From contig CAJWTA010000007.1 of assembly GCA_913046805.1 (NCBI GenBank), positions 1 through 26,085 on the forward strand: a stretch of 26,085 nt of DNA. Reading direction: 5' to 3'. The number at the start of each line of letters is the position of its first letter. The stretch's first letter is position 1. This document shows, piece by piece, positions 8,804-17,918 of this stretch. The notes beneath the pieces are model-generated. The model did no database searches. It was given only the letters and a program-made list of their open reading frames with translations, and was not told the origin of the DNA. The position numbers and the translations under genes were made by a program. The DNA comes from an uncultured Fidelibacterota bacterium (GTDB taxonomy: Bacteria; Marinisomatota; Marinisomatia; Marinisomatales; TCS55).

Positions 8804-9694
8804 TTATAATTTCTCTAGCGCTCTTAGCTTTGCGCTCCTAGCTCTTCGGTTATGTTCTATTTCTGTTGTGGAAGGGGTTATTGGCTTTTTAGTTAATAAG
8901 TAGACCTTATTATCACGTTTTAATTCTCGAAAAAAGTTTTTTACTATCCTGTCCTCTAAGGAGTGATATGACATAATAACTAGACGGCCTTCTTTATTTA
9001 GATAGCGTAAAAAAATATCTAAAAAACTTTTTAATTTTTCAATTTCACCATTAACCGCTATTCTAATGGCTTGAAAAACCCTTGCAAATGTTTTATTTCT
9101 TTGGTGTGGAGGGGTAGATTTTCTAATTGCATCTACAAGATCGCTTGTTGTGTTAAGATTTCTGCTGCTTTTTATATTTTTGGCAATTCTCCTTGATCTT
9201 CTTTCATCGCCAAATTCATAAATTATATCAGCCAATTGTTCTTTGGTTAGTTTACCAATGAGCTCTTTAGCGGTTTCACCACCGCTTTGATCATATCTCA
9301 TGTCAATAGGGCTATCATGTTGAAATGAGAAACCTCTGCTGTTTAAATCTAATTGCATGGATGACAATCCCAGGTCAAGAAGAATTCCATCGACTTTTGA
9401 AATGTTGTTTAATTTCATAATATATGGTATACGATGGTAAGAAGAGTGATAAAGATTAATTTGGTTTTTAAAAGAGCTGAGCTTATTACTTGAAATTTCC
9501 AATGCATCGCTATCCCGGTCCAGGCCAATCACCATTCCTCTTGAAGATAATTTTGAGAGAATTTCGTAAGCGTGTCCTCCTGCTCCGATGGTACCATCAA
9601 TATAAACTCCGTCTTCTCTTATGTTCAAAAAATCTAAGACTTCGGGTGTCATCACAGGAACATGGTGTAGTTTTTCTTCCTGTGCTATAGGCAT
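8804..9694 (-). CDS. rsmH: RsmH (MraW), 16S rRNA m4C1402 methyltransferase
   Basis: SAM-dependent N4-methylation of C1402 in 16S rRNA. The 296-residue protein has the N-terminal HHVPVMTPEVLDFL, the SAM-binding GTIGAGGH at 34-41, LDLGLSSMQLD with the following FSFQHDSPIDMRYD, the linker domain with RRSRRIAKNI, RVFQAIRIAVNGE, and the C-terminal SYHSLEDRIVKNFF. These are near-complete family signatures. It follows mraZ by 5 bp, the standard start of a dcw cluster. The length is slightly below the E. coli protein but typical for the family. Confidence 0.97.
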   Translation of the reverse strand: MPIAQEEKLHHVPVMTPEVLDFLNIREDGVYIDGTIGAGGHAYEILSKLSSRGMVIGLDRDSDALEISSNKLSSFKNQINLYHSSYHRIPYIMKLNNISKVDGILLDLGLSSMQLDLNSRGFSFQHDSPIDMRYDQSGGETAKELIGKLTKEQLADIIYEFGDERRSRRIAKNIKSSRNLNTTSDLVDAIRKSTPPHQRNKTFARVFQAIRIAVNGEIEKLKSFLDIFLRYLNKEGRLVIMSYHSLEDRIVKNFFRELKRDNKVYLLTKKPITPSTTEIEHNRRARSAKLRALEKL

Positions 9695-9699
9695 TTAAA

Positions 9700-10164
9700 T
9701 CAGAGAATGATTTTATCTGAAAGATCATCAAATTGGCTTGAATCTATCTTGTTAAAGCTATCATCAACATTAGAAAGAAAAACAGGATCCCATATTTCGA
9801 TTTTATTTACCATCCCAATTATCAGTGCATTTTTGGTAATATTTGAAAATGTCATTATATTTTGATTTAAAGCAATTCGACCTTGTTTGTCAAGCTTTGA
9901 AATAGAGGCATGGCGGACGGTATTTCGAATGAAAGACCTATTAACGCTAGAAAGAGAAGAGAGTTTTCTAAGTTCATCTTCGATCGATTTCCAGATAACA
10001 AGCGGGTAAATCCATACGCATTTGTCCATACCACGAGTTATAACAAGAGAGTTTTTATTCTCTTTGCTTAAAGAACTTCGAAACTTTGAAGGAATGTTTA
10101 TTCTTCCTTTTGTATCTACCGTATAGCTGTATTCACCTATGAATGTATTTTTATTTAATGTCAT
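9700..10164 (-). CDS. mraZ: MraZ, dcw operon transcriptional regulator
   Basis: A 154-residue member of the MraZ family, which has two SpoVT/AbrB-like swapped-hairpin domains and forms ring-shaped oligomers that bind DNA. The first repeat contains YTVDTKGRINIPSKFR (about 13-28) and the second DKQGRIALNQN (about 96-106), the two diagnostic DxKGRxxIP-type loops. In E. coli, MraZ binds direct TGGGN repeats ahead of its own gene and represses the dcw cluster. Such repeats are present just upstream here, so autoregulation is likely. No Shine-Dalgarno sequence precedes the ATG. As the first gene of the unit, it probably sets expression of the division and wall genes that follow. Confidence 0.96.
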   Translation of the reverse strand: MTLNKNTFIGEYSYTVDTKGRINIPSKFRSSLSKENKNSLVITRGMDKCVWIYPLVIWKSIEDELRKLSSLSSVNRSFIRNTVRHASISKLDKQGRIALNQNIMTFSNITKNALIIGMVNKIEIWDPVFLSNVDDSFNKIDSSQFDDLSDKIIL

Positions 10165-10176
10165 GCTTTAAACTTT

Positions 10177-10222
10177 TGGGATTATTACCCACTATTACCC
10201 ACAATATATTGTATATAACCCA
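10177..10222 (-). promoter_or_regulatory. MraZ operator: three TGGGT boxes plus one inverted box
   Basis: Reading the minus strand, TGGGT occurs at 10222-10218, 10201-10197 and 10191-10187. The last two are separated by exactly 5 nt, the spacing of the published E. coli MraZ operator. The first lies 21 bp (about two helical turns) upstream, inside the promoter spacer. A fourth box, TGGGA in the opposite orientation (10177-10181 on the plus strand), follows after another 5 nt and keeps the 10-bp phase. The inverted pair could also form a small hairpin in the leader RNA. Function is inferred from box sequence, spacing and adjacency to mraZ. Confidence 0.75.
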
Positions 10223-10232
10223 CATCTGTCAA
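10203..10232 (-). promoter_or_regulatory. Predicted promoter of the mraZ-dcw operon
   Basis: On the minus strand a perfect TTGACA -35 box (10232-10227) is followed after 18 bp by TATATT (10208-10203) as the -10. Transcription would start near 10196, about 30 nt ahead of the mraZ ATG. TGGGT boxes lie in the spacer and across the -10/start region, as expected for a repressible promoter. The -10 overlaps a 12-bp palindrome, ACAATATATTGT (10201-10212). The promoter is predicted from sequence only; phyla with a divergent primary sigma factor may use other boxes. Confidence 0.55.
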
Positions 10233-10240
10233 TACTTATT

Positions 10241-10269
10241 ATCAATAATTTATTGATCTATAAATAGAT
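10241..10269. repeat. Two abutting AT-rich perfect palindromes upstream of the dcw promoter
   Basis: ATCAATAATTTATTGAT (10241-10257) is an 8-bp inverted repeat around one central base. ATCTATAAATAGAT (10256-10269) is a 6-bp inverted repeat around AA. They share two bases and sit directly upstream of the predicted -35 box, between the rodZ-like stop and the mraZ promoter. There is no trailing T-run, so they do not look like a rho-independent terminator. They could be an activator or repressor site, an UP-like AT element, or chance in AT-rich DNA. Confidence 0.45.
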
Positions 10270-10299
10270 TAATTAAATACTGTAAGTGGTGATATTGTT

Positions 10300-11136
10300 T
10301 TACTTTTTAGGGGAAAACTGCTGAAGTGTAACAGTTTTCTCAGCGATAGAAATTAATATTTTTGTTGGATAAATATCTGATTTTACGATATTTAAATTAT
10401 TTTTATTCAAGTAAAGGTTTAATCCTAAAGTTTGGTTGAATTTAATCTCTATTTTTTCGTTAAACCTGTGAAAGTGATTGTCTCCAATAGGCAGAACTTG
10501 TTCAGATGCCATTAAATCATCTGACTTGATTTCATACCAAAGCCTTTGATCGGTAGTGAGAGTGATAGAAAAAGGATATGTAGCTTTTAGTGCTTGTTTG
10601 GTTTCAGATATTTTTATGTAGTTCTCTTGAAGCATTTGATCGCTTATGGGTCCTTCTTCTTCATATTCGCTTAGAAATGGCTTCGGGTTTGACGCTTCAG
10701 TTTCTTCATTAATTGATAATATTATGTATAGAGCAAATAATAAGGTTGAAATGATGAAGACACTTTTGATAATGTCAGAGCGAATAGTCAAAGATGGTCT
10801 TTTGCTGACTGGCTTCTTTTTTATATTTTCATTAGATGGTATTTTTCGATCTTTTTTTTCGGTTTTTTTTACTGTTTCAACCCCCTTTTTTGAGGAAGGT
10901 GTTTTATTCCCCAGATAAATCTCAAGTTCATCTAAAGTTTTTTCAGGATCAACGCCAATTTCCACAGCATATGCTCGCAGAAAAAGTCTCACATAGGTGT
11001 AGGGTAGTTGATCAAACATGCCTTTTTCAATAGCATGAAGAGCTGAAAGGCTAATTTTCGTTCTTTTGTGTATTTTTTCTAGCTCTATACCTTTTTCAGT
11101 ACGTATAGTTTTTAGTTCTTTAAAAAAATCGGTCAT
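10300..11136 (-). CDS. rodZ: RodZ-like bitopic cell-shape protein
   Basis: A 278-residue protein with the RodZ plan. An N-terminal cytoplasmic helix-turn-helix of the RodZ type (about residues 3-70; LKTIRTEKGIELEKIHKRTKIS, then FDQLPYTYVRLFLRAYA) is followed by a basic linker (80-118), one transmembrane helix (about 122-142), and a periplasmic C-terminal beta domain (about 188-275; ITLTTDQRLWYEI, LNLYLNKN) resembling DUF4115. RodZ links MreB filaments to the elongation machinery through its HTH domain, so this protein probably does not regulate transcription. It starts 16 bp after maf, is likely co-transcribed with porU and maf, and ends 135 bp before mraZ. No mreB is present in the window. 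Confidence 0.85.
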   Translation of the reverse strand: MTDFFKELKTIRTEKGIELEKIHKRTKISLSALHAIEKGMFDQLPYTYVRLFLRAYAVEIGVDPEKTLDELEIYLGNKTPSSKKGVETVKKTEKKDRKIPSNENIKKKPVSKRPSLTIRSDIIKSVFIISTLLFALYIILSINEETEASNPKPFLSEYEEEGPISDQMLQENYIKISETKQALKATYPFSITLTTDQRLWYEIKSDDLMASEQVLPIGDNHFHRFNEKIEIKFNQTLGLNLYLNKNNLNIVKSDIYPTKILISIAEKTVTLQQFSPKK

Positions 11137-11152
11137 ATTGTAAATATTGTAA
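11135..11152. repeat. Tandem 2 x 9-bp repeat filling the maf-rodZ spacer
   Basis: ATATTGTAA occurs twice head to tail (11135-11143 and 11144-11152), exactly filling the spacer and including part of the rodZ-like start codon. The 8-bp core ATATTGTA also lies at 10206-10213 in the dcw promoter. It could be replication slippage in AT-rich sequence or a weak binding site. No function can be assigned. Confidence 0.4.
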
Positions 11153-11752
11153 TTAGTCCTTGCTAAAATTATTCACTGAAAGGTCATATAAGCACTTAAA
11201 AACTTTTGATAACGGAAGCCCCATCACATTGTAGTAGCATCCATCAATTTTTTTAATTTGCGATGAAAACCAGTCTTGTATGCCGTAGCTCCCTGCCTTA
11301 TCAAACGGTTTATAGTTTTTAATATAAAAATCAATTACATCATCTGAATAGTGATTTAATTCTACCACAGTCTTACAAAAAAAGGATTGTTTTATATTTT
11401 TTTCAGCATTTTGAATTGAAACTCCAGAAAATACATTGTGAATTTGTCCGGACAGCATTCTAAGCATTTCACGACTTTCAATTTTATCTTGCGGTTTTTC
11501 AAGCAACTCTCCATTCAAAACTACTACAGTATCCGCACCAATAACATAACTTTGCTTATTTTGTAAAGAAACCTTCTTTGCTTTTTTTATTGCACATCTT
11601 CTAACAAAAGTAGGAGGGTCGGTTTTATCTAGGTCTTCAATGACATCGCTGGGAATTACTTTAAAGTTTAAGTCCATTTTATTTAAAATCTCTCTTCTTC
11701 TTGGTGACTTTGATGCCAAGATTAGGGTACCAAGTTTATCTAAAGCAGTCAT
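11153..11752 (-). CDS. maf: Maf-family nucleoside triphosphate pyrophosphatase (dTTP/UTP type)
   Basis: A 199-residue cytoplasmic protein of the Maf/HAM1-like fold, which hydrolyses non-canonical or excess nucleoside triphosphates to monophosphates; Maf proteins are linked to septum inhibition. Motifs in order: LASKSPRRREIL (12-23), GADTVVVLNG (72-81, catalytic Asp74), EKPQD (85-89), and MLSGQIHNVFSGV (99-111). The C-terminal stretch FDKAGSYGIQDW, followed by IDGCYYNVMGLPL, matches the YhdE (dTTP/UTP) branch rather than the YceF branch; subfamily choice is from memory of the motifs. The start overlaps the porU-like stop by 4 bp (ATGA), indicating co-translation. Confidence 0.9.
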   Translation of the reverse strand: MTALDKLGTLILASKSPRRREILNKMDLNFKVIPSDVIEDLDKTDPPTFVRRCAIKKAKKVSLQNKQSYVIGADTVVVLNGELLEKPQDKIESREMLRMLSGQIHNVFSGVSIQNAEKNIKQSFFCKTVVELNHYSDDVIDFYIKNYKPFDKAGSYGIQDWFSSQIKKIDGCYYNVMGLPLSKVFKCLYDLSVNNFSKD

Positions 11753-14700
11753 TTTATTATTGCAATTCTCCCTATGAAATGAGTCTCTTGATTGTCATTT
11801 TTTGCATTGATTTTATAAAGATAGACTCCATTTGACAGTGTCTGTCCATATTGATCTTTCCCATCCCATTCTATATTTCCATATCCTTCATTGAAATACA
11901 TTGAATATATAGAATTAATCTTCAGGCCGCTTAGTGTGAAAATATCTATAGCAATCTCTGCTGGTTGAGTTATCTCAAAAGTAAATTGAGTTTTATCAAC
12001 GAATGGATTAGGAAAATTATAAACGTTTCTTAGCTCAAAAATATCCGAAGAAATAATATCGAGTTTTATCTCTGATTCACTTGGATTGTTTGCATTATCC
12101 CATACCTTCAATTTAATCGATACATAATCAATGTTTGTATCTGTTTCATAACTGTATGAACCTGATGTTAAGCTATTTGTATCGTATTTAAATTTGCTGG
12201 TGATGTTGTATTCATTTGATAGAGCTTCATCGTACAAGATCATTTCATGACCTTTTCTATTCGTAATGTTTATACCATTTGGGTCTGAAATTTTAATTTT
12301 AATTCCCTCTCCCTTTTTTATATGATCACCATTCTTGAGTATTCTTCCAGAATTAGTTAAAAATGCAATAATTGGCCCATCAGTATCTGTCGACGGCTGC
12401 CCAGGTACAAATACAATGTTAGAGGCAACTCCTATAGCTTCATCACCATTATCTGATTTTATATTAAACTTTACACTGGCAACACCCTTTTTAAATGAAA
12501 TGTCCTTTGGGACTCGAAATTTTGGAGATAGGGTATTATTTGAAAACGTAAAAGAGCCTTTGAATAATTCTGGGCCATTTTCAAAAAAAGAAATGCTTTC
12601 TTGTTTAGATCCAAAATTGAAGGAGATAGATTTTTCATTTGGCACATCTTGAAGAATAAAGTTACCAGCTCCATTATCATAATCAATAGTCGCGTTCAAA
12701 CTTCCAATAGAAAGAGTTGATAGCGTATCAGGGCTCACAAAGGCATTTTGAACAACTTTCTTGGGAAGCGATAACTCCATATATGGATCACCAAAAAGGT
12801 GAAATAACTCACCAGAAGACCCACCTGTTTTGACAGATTGTAAAATAGAACCTGCAGTCAAACTCGAGATGTTTTCATCCTTAAAAATTTGATTGAAAAT
12901 TCTTTCCAAGAATTGAATATTGCTATTTACGCTGATTCCGCGTGAGGTGCTAATCACTGCAGACGCTCCATCCATCGGAGTTCTTATTAATTGCTCGGCA
13001 AATGATTCTTCATCTATTTTATCAAAGTGACCCCAATTGCACGTCCCAGCAATCCATAAAGGTAGTTTCATTCCAGTTTTAATTAATTCTAAATCGTTCC
13101 TGTTCTCATTTATAATCAAGAGTTTTTCTTGTGCCCATTGACTTGAATTTCCATGACCAATGTAATTAACGATTGAAGTTCCATTGTTAATGGATTCTAT
13201 TAACTCTTGTGTTGCTGCTGGTTTGGTGATACCCGAATTTAAACCACCATCTATTTCATCATACTTAACCAAGTATATTTTTCTTGTATCCATAAATTCT
13301 GGTATGATCTGAGCAATTTTTTCAGAGTTATATGTGTGGCTTTTCCCAGTCGTAAGCTCAAAAGGTTCTTTTTCTGGTCTCAATGGATCATCTGCTACAA
13401 GCGTAACTCTTTGTTTCCATATACCATCTTTCATATTTTTTTCAAATTCTACTATCTTTTCGCAAAAATTCACAACCTCTTCAATTGTTCTTGCTGGAAA
13501 CCTACCTGTTGCCATTTCGGGTATTCTTCCATTGAAAGCAACAAACCTATCATCTGTTGCATAACTATTAAGACCTCCGATTTGGATTGTGGGAACCTTC
13601 AGTTTTGATTTACCAGTAATATCTCTATAATCGTAATCAGCGTCCCCCATAAAAAGAACATAAGTTGGAGATAAAACCCAGTTCTCATGTGCCCATTTTA
13701 AAAAATATTTAATAGCTACAGGATCTTTATTTCCTCCAGAAAATTCACTGTAAATATCTTCCAGTGAGCAATATAGAGATTTTGTGCGATGATTGATGAG
13801 TATATTGGATGCATTTCTAAATGATTCAGGTCCAATAATTAGATGATCTGCTTCAATATTAAGAGAACGAAGATTATTCCATTTTTTATTTTCAACTAAA
13901 TTCAAATCTATTAACTCTGGCAAGTCGTTAGTCCTAAATGCATAAAATCTCTTTAGATTGCCTTGAGCTGAAGAGGTCGTAAAGTAAGTATTGTCAATAG
14001 ATTGTACAGGTAAGTTTAAAGGGGTCGAGTGGTTTGTGATATCCCAAACAATTACATTTTCCCCATTAATCTTAAATTTTTTATTTACATTGTCAGAGGA
14101 AGTAAAAAAGTCAAATGGTTTTACATAATTGAGCTTCCTTAGGTAGGAGACATTTAAATAATCATAAAAAGGTTCTGAATTTGAATTGTTAGATTGATTT
14201 TTTAGTCTCAAGGTATTTAAGCCTTCATCAATTAAATTTCTACTAATGGTGAAATCAATAGATTTTGGACCTATATTTGCCCAATTTGAATCAATTATTT
14301 TTGTGTTATCCTTAAAAAGCGCAATAGAGTGTGGTGTATTTTTAAATCGTGTATTAGTTTTTTCATTTCCAATCATTCCTAGAGTACCAGTTATTGTAGT
14401 TTGTGTAGATGGATCTACAACCTCTATAGTATCAAATATGGATGCCCCGCTAGATATTGATTTATTTCCCCACAGAAGACCTGACTCCTGTGGATTAATA
14501 ATGTCGATTTCACTATGAATGAACACCCGAGCATAGTCTATTTCAGCTGAGCTAGTATTAATTAAATTTGCTGTATTTATTCTTTGCCCACGAACAGAAA
14601 TGTTTTTTGGAATAAATAGCCAATACATGCTTTCATTAAAATACAAATTTTGATGCCATTTAACCTCGTCTGCATTAAGATTGAAACCGCTTGGTCCTCT

Positions 14701-15504
14701 TCCATAAAAAAGTAAATAATCGTCATTTGATAAATTCCCATCAGAACCACCGAAAATTGTAACAGGAACTTCTATAAGATTTTGAGGAATATCGCTTTCG
14801 GGATTTATTAAATGGGAGTCGTTATAGGTTTTATCTCTACCAAAAGCTGAGCTAGTGAAAAGCATTATACTTCGTGGGTCAAAACTAAATGTGGGTTCAA
14901 ACAATGAATTTATGTTTACGCCATTAATTTTGTATATACCATCTTTAATTATTGAAAAATTTACCCATTTACCTTCTGGAATAATCATATTTTTTGGCAT
15001 TCTTTTTTTTGTTGCCTCTATCCAGTTTTTAGCAACATTCCAATTTATTATTTTGGGTTTTAATAAATGAAAGTGGATTTTTTTTAAAGAAGTTTCTTTA
15101 GCTTTTTGATCAATAAAATTAATTTTTATTACCAAGGTTTTATAATAGGATTGAGCATTACCTTGAGAAGATATTTTTAATGTTCCTGTATTGAGACCAT
15201 TCACTTTTTGATTATTTACCCATTTTATTTGATTGAATTTTTCAGAAAGATTAAATGTATGACTGGTTTCGTCAAATTTACTTATTTCAATTTTAGGCAA
15301 ATTTGGACTAGGTAGACCTACAAGTAATTCGAATGGCTTAAGATCGTCAATTAATTGTGGGTTTGTATTAATTTCGACAATTAAGCTATTATCTGAAGAA
15401 CTGAGGATTTTGTAATCTGCTTGTGAAAATACAAGGCAAAACCCTAAAAAGTATGCAGTTGCAGCTTTCTTTAGTATTTCGCACATAAATCGTAGTGAAA
15501 ACAT
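11749..15504 (-). CDS. porU: PorU-like C25 (gingipain-type) cysteine protease, type IX secretion sortase
   Basis: A 1251-residue secreted protein with a hydrophobic signal segment (about residues 9-27). An internal ATG at codon 7 (MCEILKKAATA) would give a more standard signal peptide and may be the real start. A large beta-rich N-terminal region is followed by a C25 caspase-like domain (about 550-915) with TDDRF, ATGRFPART, NYIGHGNSSQW (catalytic His784) and AGTCNWGHFDKID (catalytic Cys822). Ig-like regions follow, then a FlgD-like C-terminal sorting domain (about 1159-1251; NFPNPF, GYGNIEWDGKDQYG, LSNGVYLYKI). In Bacteroidota PorU is the cell-surface sortase that removes C-terminal signals from type IX cargo and attaches them to A-LPS. 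A related secreted C25 protease is the alternative. It is first in the unit with maf and rodZ; other por genes are not in the window. Confidence 0.82.
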   Translation of the reverse strand: MFSLRFMCEILKKAATAYFLGFCLVFSQADYKILSSSDNSLIVEINTNPQLIDDLKPFELLVGLPSPNLPKIEISKFDETSHTFNLSEKFNQIKWVNNQKVNGLNTGTLKISSQGNAQSYYKTLVIKINFIDQKAKETSLKKIHFHLLKPKIINWNVAKNWIEATKKRMPKNMIIPEGKWVNFSIIKDGIYKINGVNINSLFEPTFSFDPRSIMLFTSSAFGRDKTYNDSHLINPESDIPQNLIEVPVTIFGGSDGNLSNDDYLLFYGRGPSGFNLNADEVKWHQNLYFNESMYWLFIPKNISVRGQRINTANLINTSSAEIDYARVFIHSEIDIINPQESGLLWGNKSISSGASIFDTIEVVDPSTQTTITGTLGMIGNEKTNTRFKNTPHSIALFKDNTKIIDSNWANIGPKSIDFTISRNLIDEGLNTLRLKNQSNNSNSEPFYDYLNVSYLRKLNYVKPFDFFTSSDNVNKKFKINGENVIVWDITNHSTPLNLPVQSIDNTYFTTSSAQGNLKRFYAFRTNDLPELIDLNLVENKKWNNLRSLNIEADHLIIGPESFRNASNILINHRTKSLYCSLEDIYSEFSGGNKDPVAIKYFLKWAHENWVLSPTYVLFMGDADYDYRDITGKSKLKVPTIQIGGLNSYATDDRFVAFNGRIPEMATGRFPARTIEEVVNFCEKIVEFEKNMKDGIWKQRVTLVADDPLRPEKEPFELTTGKSHTYNSEKIAQIIPEFMDTRKIYLVKYDEIDGGLNSGITKPAATQELIESINNGTSIVNYIGHGNSSQWAQEKLLIINENRNDLELIKTGMKLPLWIAGTCNWGHFDKIDEESFAEQLIRTPMDGASAVISTSRGISVNSNIQFLERIFNQIFKDENISSLTAGSILQSVKTGGSSGELFHLFGDPYMELSLPKKVVQNAFVSPDTLSTLSIGSLNATIDYDNGAGNFILQDVPNEKSISFNFGSKQESISFFENGPELFKGSFTFSNNTLSPKFRVPKDISFKKGVASVKFNIKSDNGDEAIGVASNIVFVPGQPSTDTDGPIIAFLTNSGRILKNGDHIKKGEGIKIKISDPNGINITNRKGHEMILYDEALSNEYNITSKFKYDTNSLTSGSYSYETDTNIDYVSIKLKVWDNANNPSESEIKLDIISSDIFELRNVYNFPNPFVDKTQFTFEITQPAEIAIDIFTLSGLKINSIYSMYFNEGYGNIEWDGKDQYGQTLSNGVYLYKINAKNDNQETHFIGRIAIIK

Positions 15505-15653
15505 ATTATAAATTGAGTCGATTTTTTGAAATTATTTATAAGTTTATATTTTATTGCAGATTATCAAGATTGAAAACAAATGTTGAAAGGTGTAATTTAA
15601 TATTTAATATTTACCCTTAATTTCTCTATTTGCATCAAGTTAGGTTACGCTTC
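15505..15653. promoter_or_regulatory. Divergent promoter region between porU-like and aconitase genes
   Basis: This 149-bp AT-rich gap separates the minus-strand and plus-strand halves and must hold promoters for both. For the plus strand, TTGAAA at 15583-15588 with TAATAT at 15605-15610 (16-bp spacer) is a weak candidate; TTGAAA at 15570-15575 is another. For the minus strand only AT-rich candidates are seen. No operator or riboswitch fold was recognised. Confidence 0.35.
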
Positions 15654-17912
15654 ATGTTTGATTTAAAAATAATCAAAAAATGCTATGACAGAATGCCGGA
15701 TAATGTGCTCATGGCTAAAAAAAAATTAGGACATCCTCTTTCTTTGACTGAAAAAATACTTTTTAACCATCTTTCAGCTTCCAATGATGACCAGTCATTT
15801 CTTAGAGGTAGTTCATATGTAAATTTTGATCCTGACAGGGTAGCTATGCAAGACGCTACAGCTCAAATGGCTTTGCTTCAATTTATGATGGCTGGAAAAA
15901 ATAAAGTAGCTGTTCCATCAACTGTTCATTGCGATCATTTGATTCAAGCTAAAACTAGCGCAGACACAGATCTAGTTAGTGCCCTTGGCATAAATAGTGA
16001 GGTTTTTGATTTTCTTGAATCAGTTTCAAATAAATATGGATTGGGTTTTTGGAGGCCTGGTGCTGGGATAATTCATCAGGTAATTTTAGAAAACTATGCT
16101 TTTCCTGGTGGAATGATGATTGGAACAGATAGTCATACCGTAAATGCTGGCGGCTTAGGAATGATCGCTGTAGGAGTTGGTGGGGCTGATGCCGTAGATG
16201 TTATGGCTGGAATGCCTTGGGAGCTAAAACTTCCTAAGCTTATCGGGGTTAAGCTTTCCGGTAGCTTGTCAGGTTGGGCATCCCCAAAAGATGTAATTCT
16301 TAAATTAGCTGGAATCTTAACGGTTAAGGGTGGAACGGGTTCCGTTGTTGAGTATTTTGGTGATGGCGTAAAAACATTGTCATGTACGGGTAAAGGCACT
16401 ATTTGCAACATGGGTGCTGAAATTGGCGCAACCACATCTATTTTTAGCTATGATAAAAAAATGGAAGACTATTTAAGAGCCACAGGAAGAGGTGAATTGG
16501 CTGACTTGGCTGATAATGTTAAAGAATTTTTAGTTCCTGATAAGGAGGTTGTTGAAAATCCAAAAAATTTTTATGATGAAGTAGTTGAGATTAATCTGTC
16601 CGAACTTGAACCTCATTTGAATGGCCCTTTTACTCCTGACAAAGCTACTCCTATTTCACAAATGAAGAATAGAGTTAAAAAATACGATTGGCCAGATAAT
16701 GTTCAAGTTGGACTAATTGGATCTTGTACTAACTCCTCCTATGAAGATATTTCTCGCTCAGCATCTATTGCCAAACAAGCAGATATGAAAGGATTAAAGG
16801 CTAAAGCTGATTTCACAATAACTCCAGGCTCAGAGCAAGTTCGACAAACCATACAGCGAGATGGATTCGTTGATGATTTTCATAAAATTGGCGCTAAAGT
16901 TTTTGCAAACGCATGCGGTCCATGCATTGGGCAATGGTCAAGAGAGGGTGCCGAAAAGAAAGAAAAAAATACCATTGTTCACTCTTTTAATAGAAATTTT
17001 GCAAAAAGAGCAGATGGAAATCCTAATACGCACGCTTTTGTCGGTTCGCCTGAGCTTGTAACTGCAATAGCTATTTCTGGCAGCCTGTCATTTAACCCAT
17101 TAAAAGACAATTTGATCAATGAAAAAGGAGATAAAGTTATGCTTGATCCTCCCTCTGGTTATGAGTTACCAAAAAATGGTTTTATATCAGATAATTTGGG
17201 TTACCAGGAACCAGCAGCTGATGGAAAAAATATCAAAGTTAAAGTTAACAAAAGCTCAGATCGTTTACAATTGTTGGAGCCTTTTGTTCCGTGGGATTTA
17301 AAAAATTTGAAGAACATTAGATTATTAATAAAGACCAAAGGGAAATGTACAACGGATCACATCTCTATGGCTGGACCATGGTTAAAATACAGGGGACATT
17401 TAGATAATATATCAAATAATATGTTAACAGGAGCAGTAAACTATTTTAATGATGAGGTCAACAGCGTTAAAAACCAATTAAGCGGTAATTATGCTCCAGT
17501 TCCCGATGTTCAGCGAGATTATAAATTTAATAAAATACCGACAATTGTTGTTGGAGATGAAAACTATGGTGAAGGATCTTCAAGAGAGCATGCAGCAATG
17601 GAGCCAAGATTTCTTGGAGTTTTAGCAGTTTTGGTGCGATCCTTTGCAAGGATTCACGAAACAAATTTAAAAAAACAAGGCATGTTAGCGCTTACATTTT
17701 ATGACAAGTTTGACTATGAAAAAATTCAAGAAAATGACACCTTTAATTTTCAAAATCTCAACGAATTTTCAGAAAATAATCCTCTCATTTTAGAGATAAA
17801 GCATGAAGATGGCTCTGTTGATATTATCAAATGTAATCACACCTATAATAATTCTCAGATTCAGTGGTTTAAGGCAGGATCAGCGCTTAATCTGATTCGT
17901 TCTCAAAGTTAG
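15654..17912 (+). CDS. acn: Aconitate hydratase, mitochondrial-type
   Basis: Interconverts citrate and isocitrate in the TCA cycle with a [4Fe-4S] cluster. From the chosen ATG the protein has 752 residues. Motifs: [49 protein letters not shown], and the cluster cysteines in GSCTNSS (Cys358) and CGPCIGQW (Cys421, Cys424), the same positions as in mature bovine aconitase. The C-terminal swivel domain has [11 protein letters not shown] and [15 protein letters not shown]. The overall pattern is the mitochondrial-like branch, not AcnB. The frame is open eight codons further back to a TTG at 15630, but the ATG fits the family N-terminus; neither has a Shine-Dalgarno sequence. serA follows by 6 bp. 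Confidence 0.96.
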   Translation: MFDLKIIKKCYDRMPDNVLMAKKKLGHPLSLTEKILFNHLSASNDDQSFLRGSSYVNFDPDRVAMQDATAQMALLQFMMAGKNKVAVPSTVHCDHLIQAKTSADTDLVSALGINSEVFDFLESVSNKYGLGFWRPGAGIIHQVILENYAFPGGMMIGTDSHTVNAGGLGMIAVGVGGADAVDVMAGMPWELKLPKLIGVKLSGSLSGWASPKDVILKLAGILTVKGGTGSVVEYFGDGVKTLSCTGKGTICNMGAEIGATTSIFSYDKKMEDYLRATGRGELADLADNVKEFLVPDKEVVENPKNFYDEVVEINLSELEPHLNGPFTPDKATPISQMKNRVKKYDWPDNVQVGLIGSCTNSSYEDISRSASIAKQADMKGLKAKADFTITPGSEQVRQTIQRDGFVDDFHKIGAKVFANACGPCIGQWSREGAEKKEKNTIVHSFNRNFAKRADGNPNTHAFVGSPELVTAIAISGSLSFNPLKDNLINEKGDKVMLDPPSGYELPKNGFISDNLGYQEPAADGKNIKVKVNKSSDRLQLLEPFVPWDLKNLKNIRLLIKTKGKCTTDHISMAGPWLKYRGHLDNISNNMLTGAVNYFNDEVNSVKNQLSGNYAPVPDVQRDYKFNKIPTIVVGDENYGEGSSREHAAMEPRFLGVLAVLVRSFARIHETNLKKQGMLALTFYDKFDYEKIQENDTFNFQNLNEFSENNPLILEIKHEDGSVDIIKCNHTYNNSQIQWFKAGSALNLIRSQS

Positions 17913-17918
17913 ATAAAA

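Noticed and set aside
10233..10299. Rho-independent terminator after the rodZ-like gene
   Set aside because: The inverted repeats present are AT-only and lack a GC stem and a T-run.
12335..12652. 105-codon open frame on the plus strand
   Set aside because: It lies wholly antisense to the porU-like gene, has no recognisable protein features, and AT-rich coding DNA often leaves such frames open.
15630..15653. TTG start eight codons upstream of the aconitase ATG
   Set aside because: The extra residues (basic HQVRLRF) are not part of the aconitase N-terminus, and the ATG at 15654 gives the usual family start and cysteine numbering.
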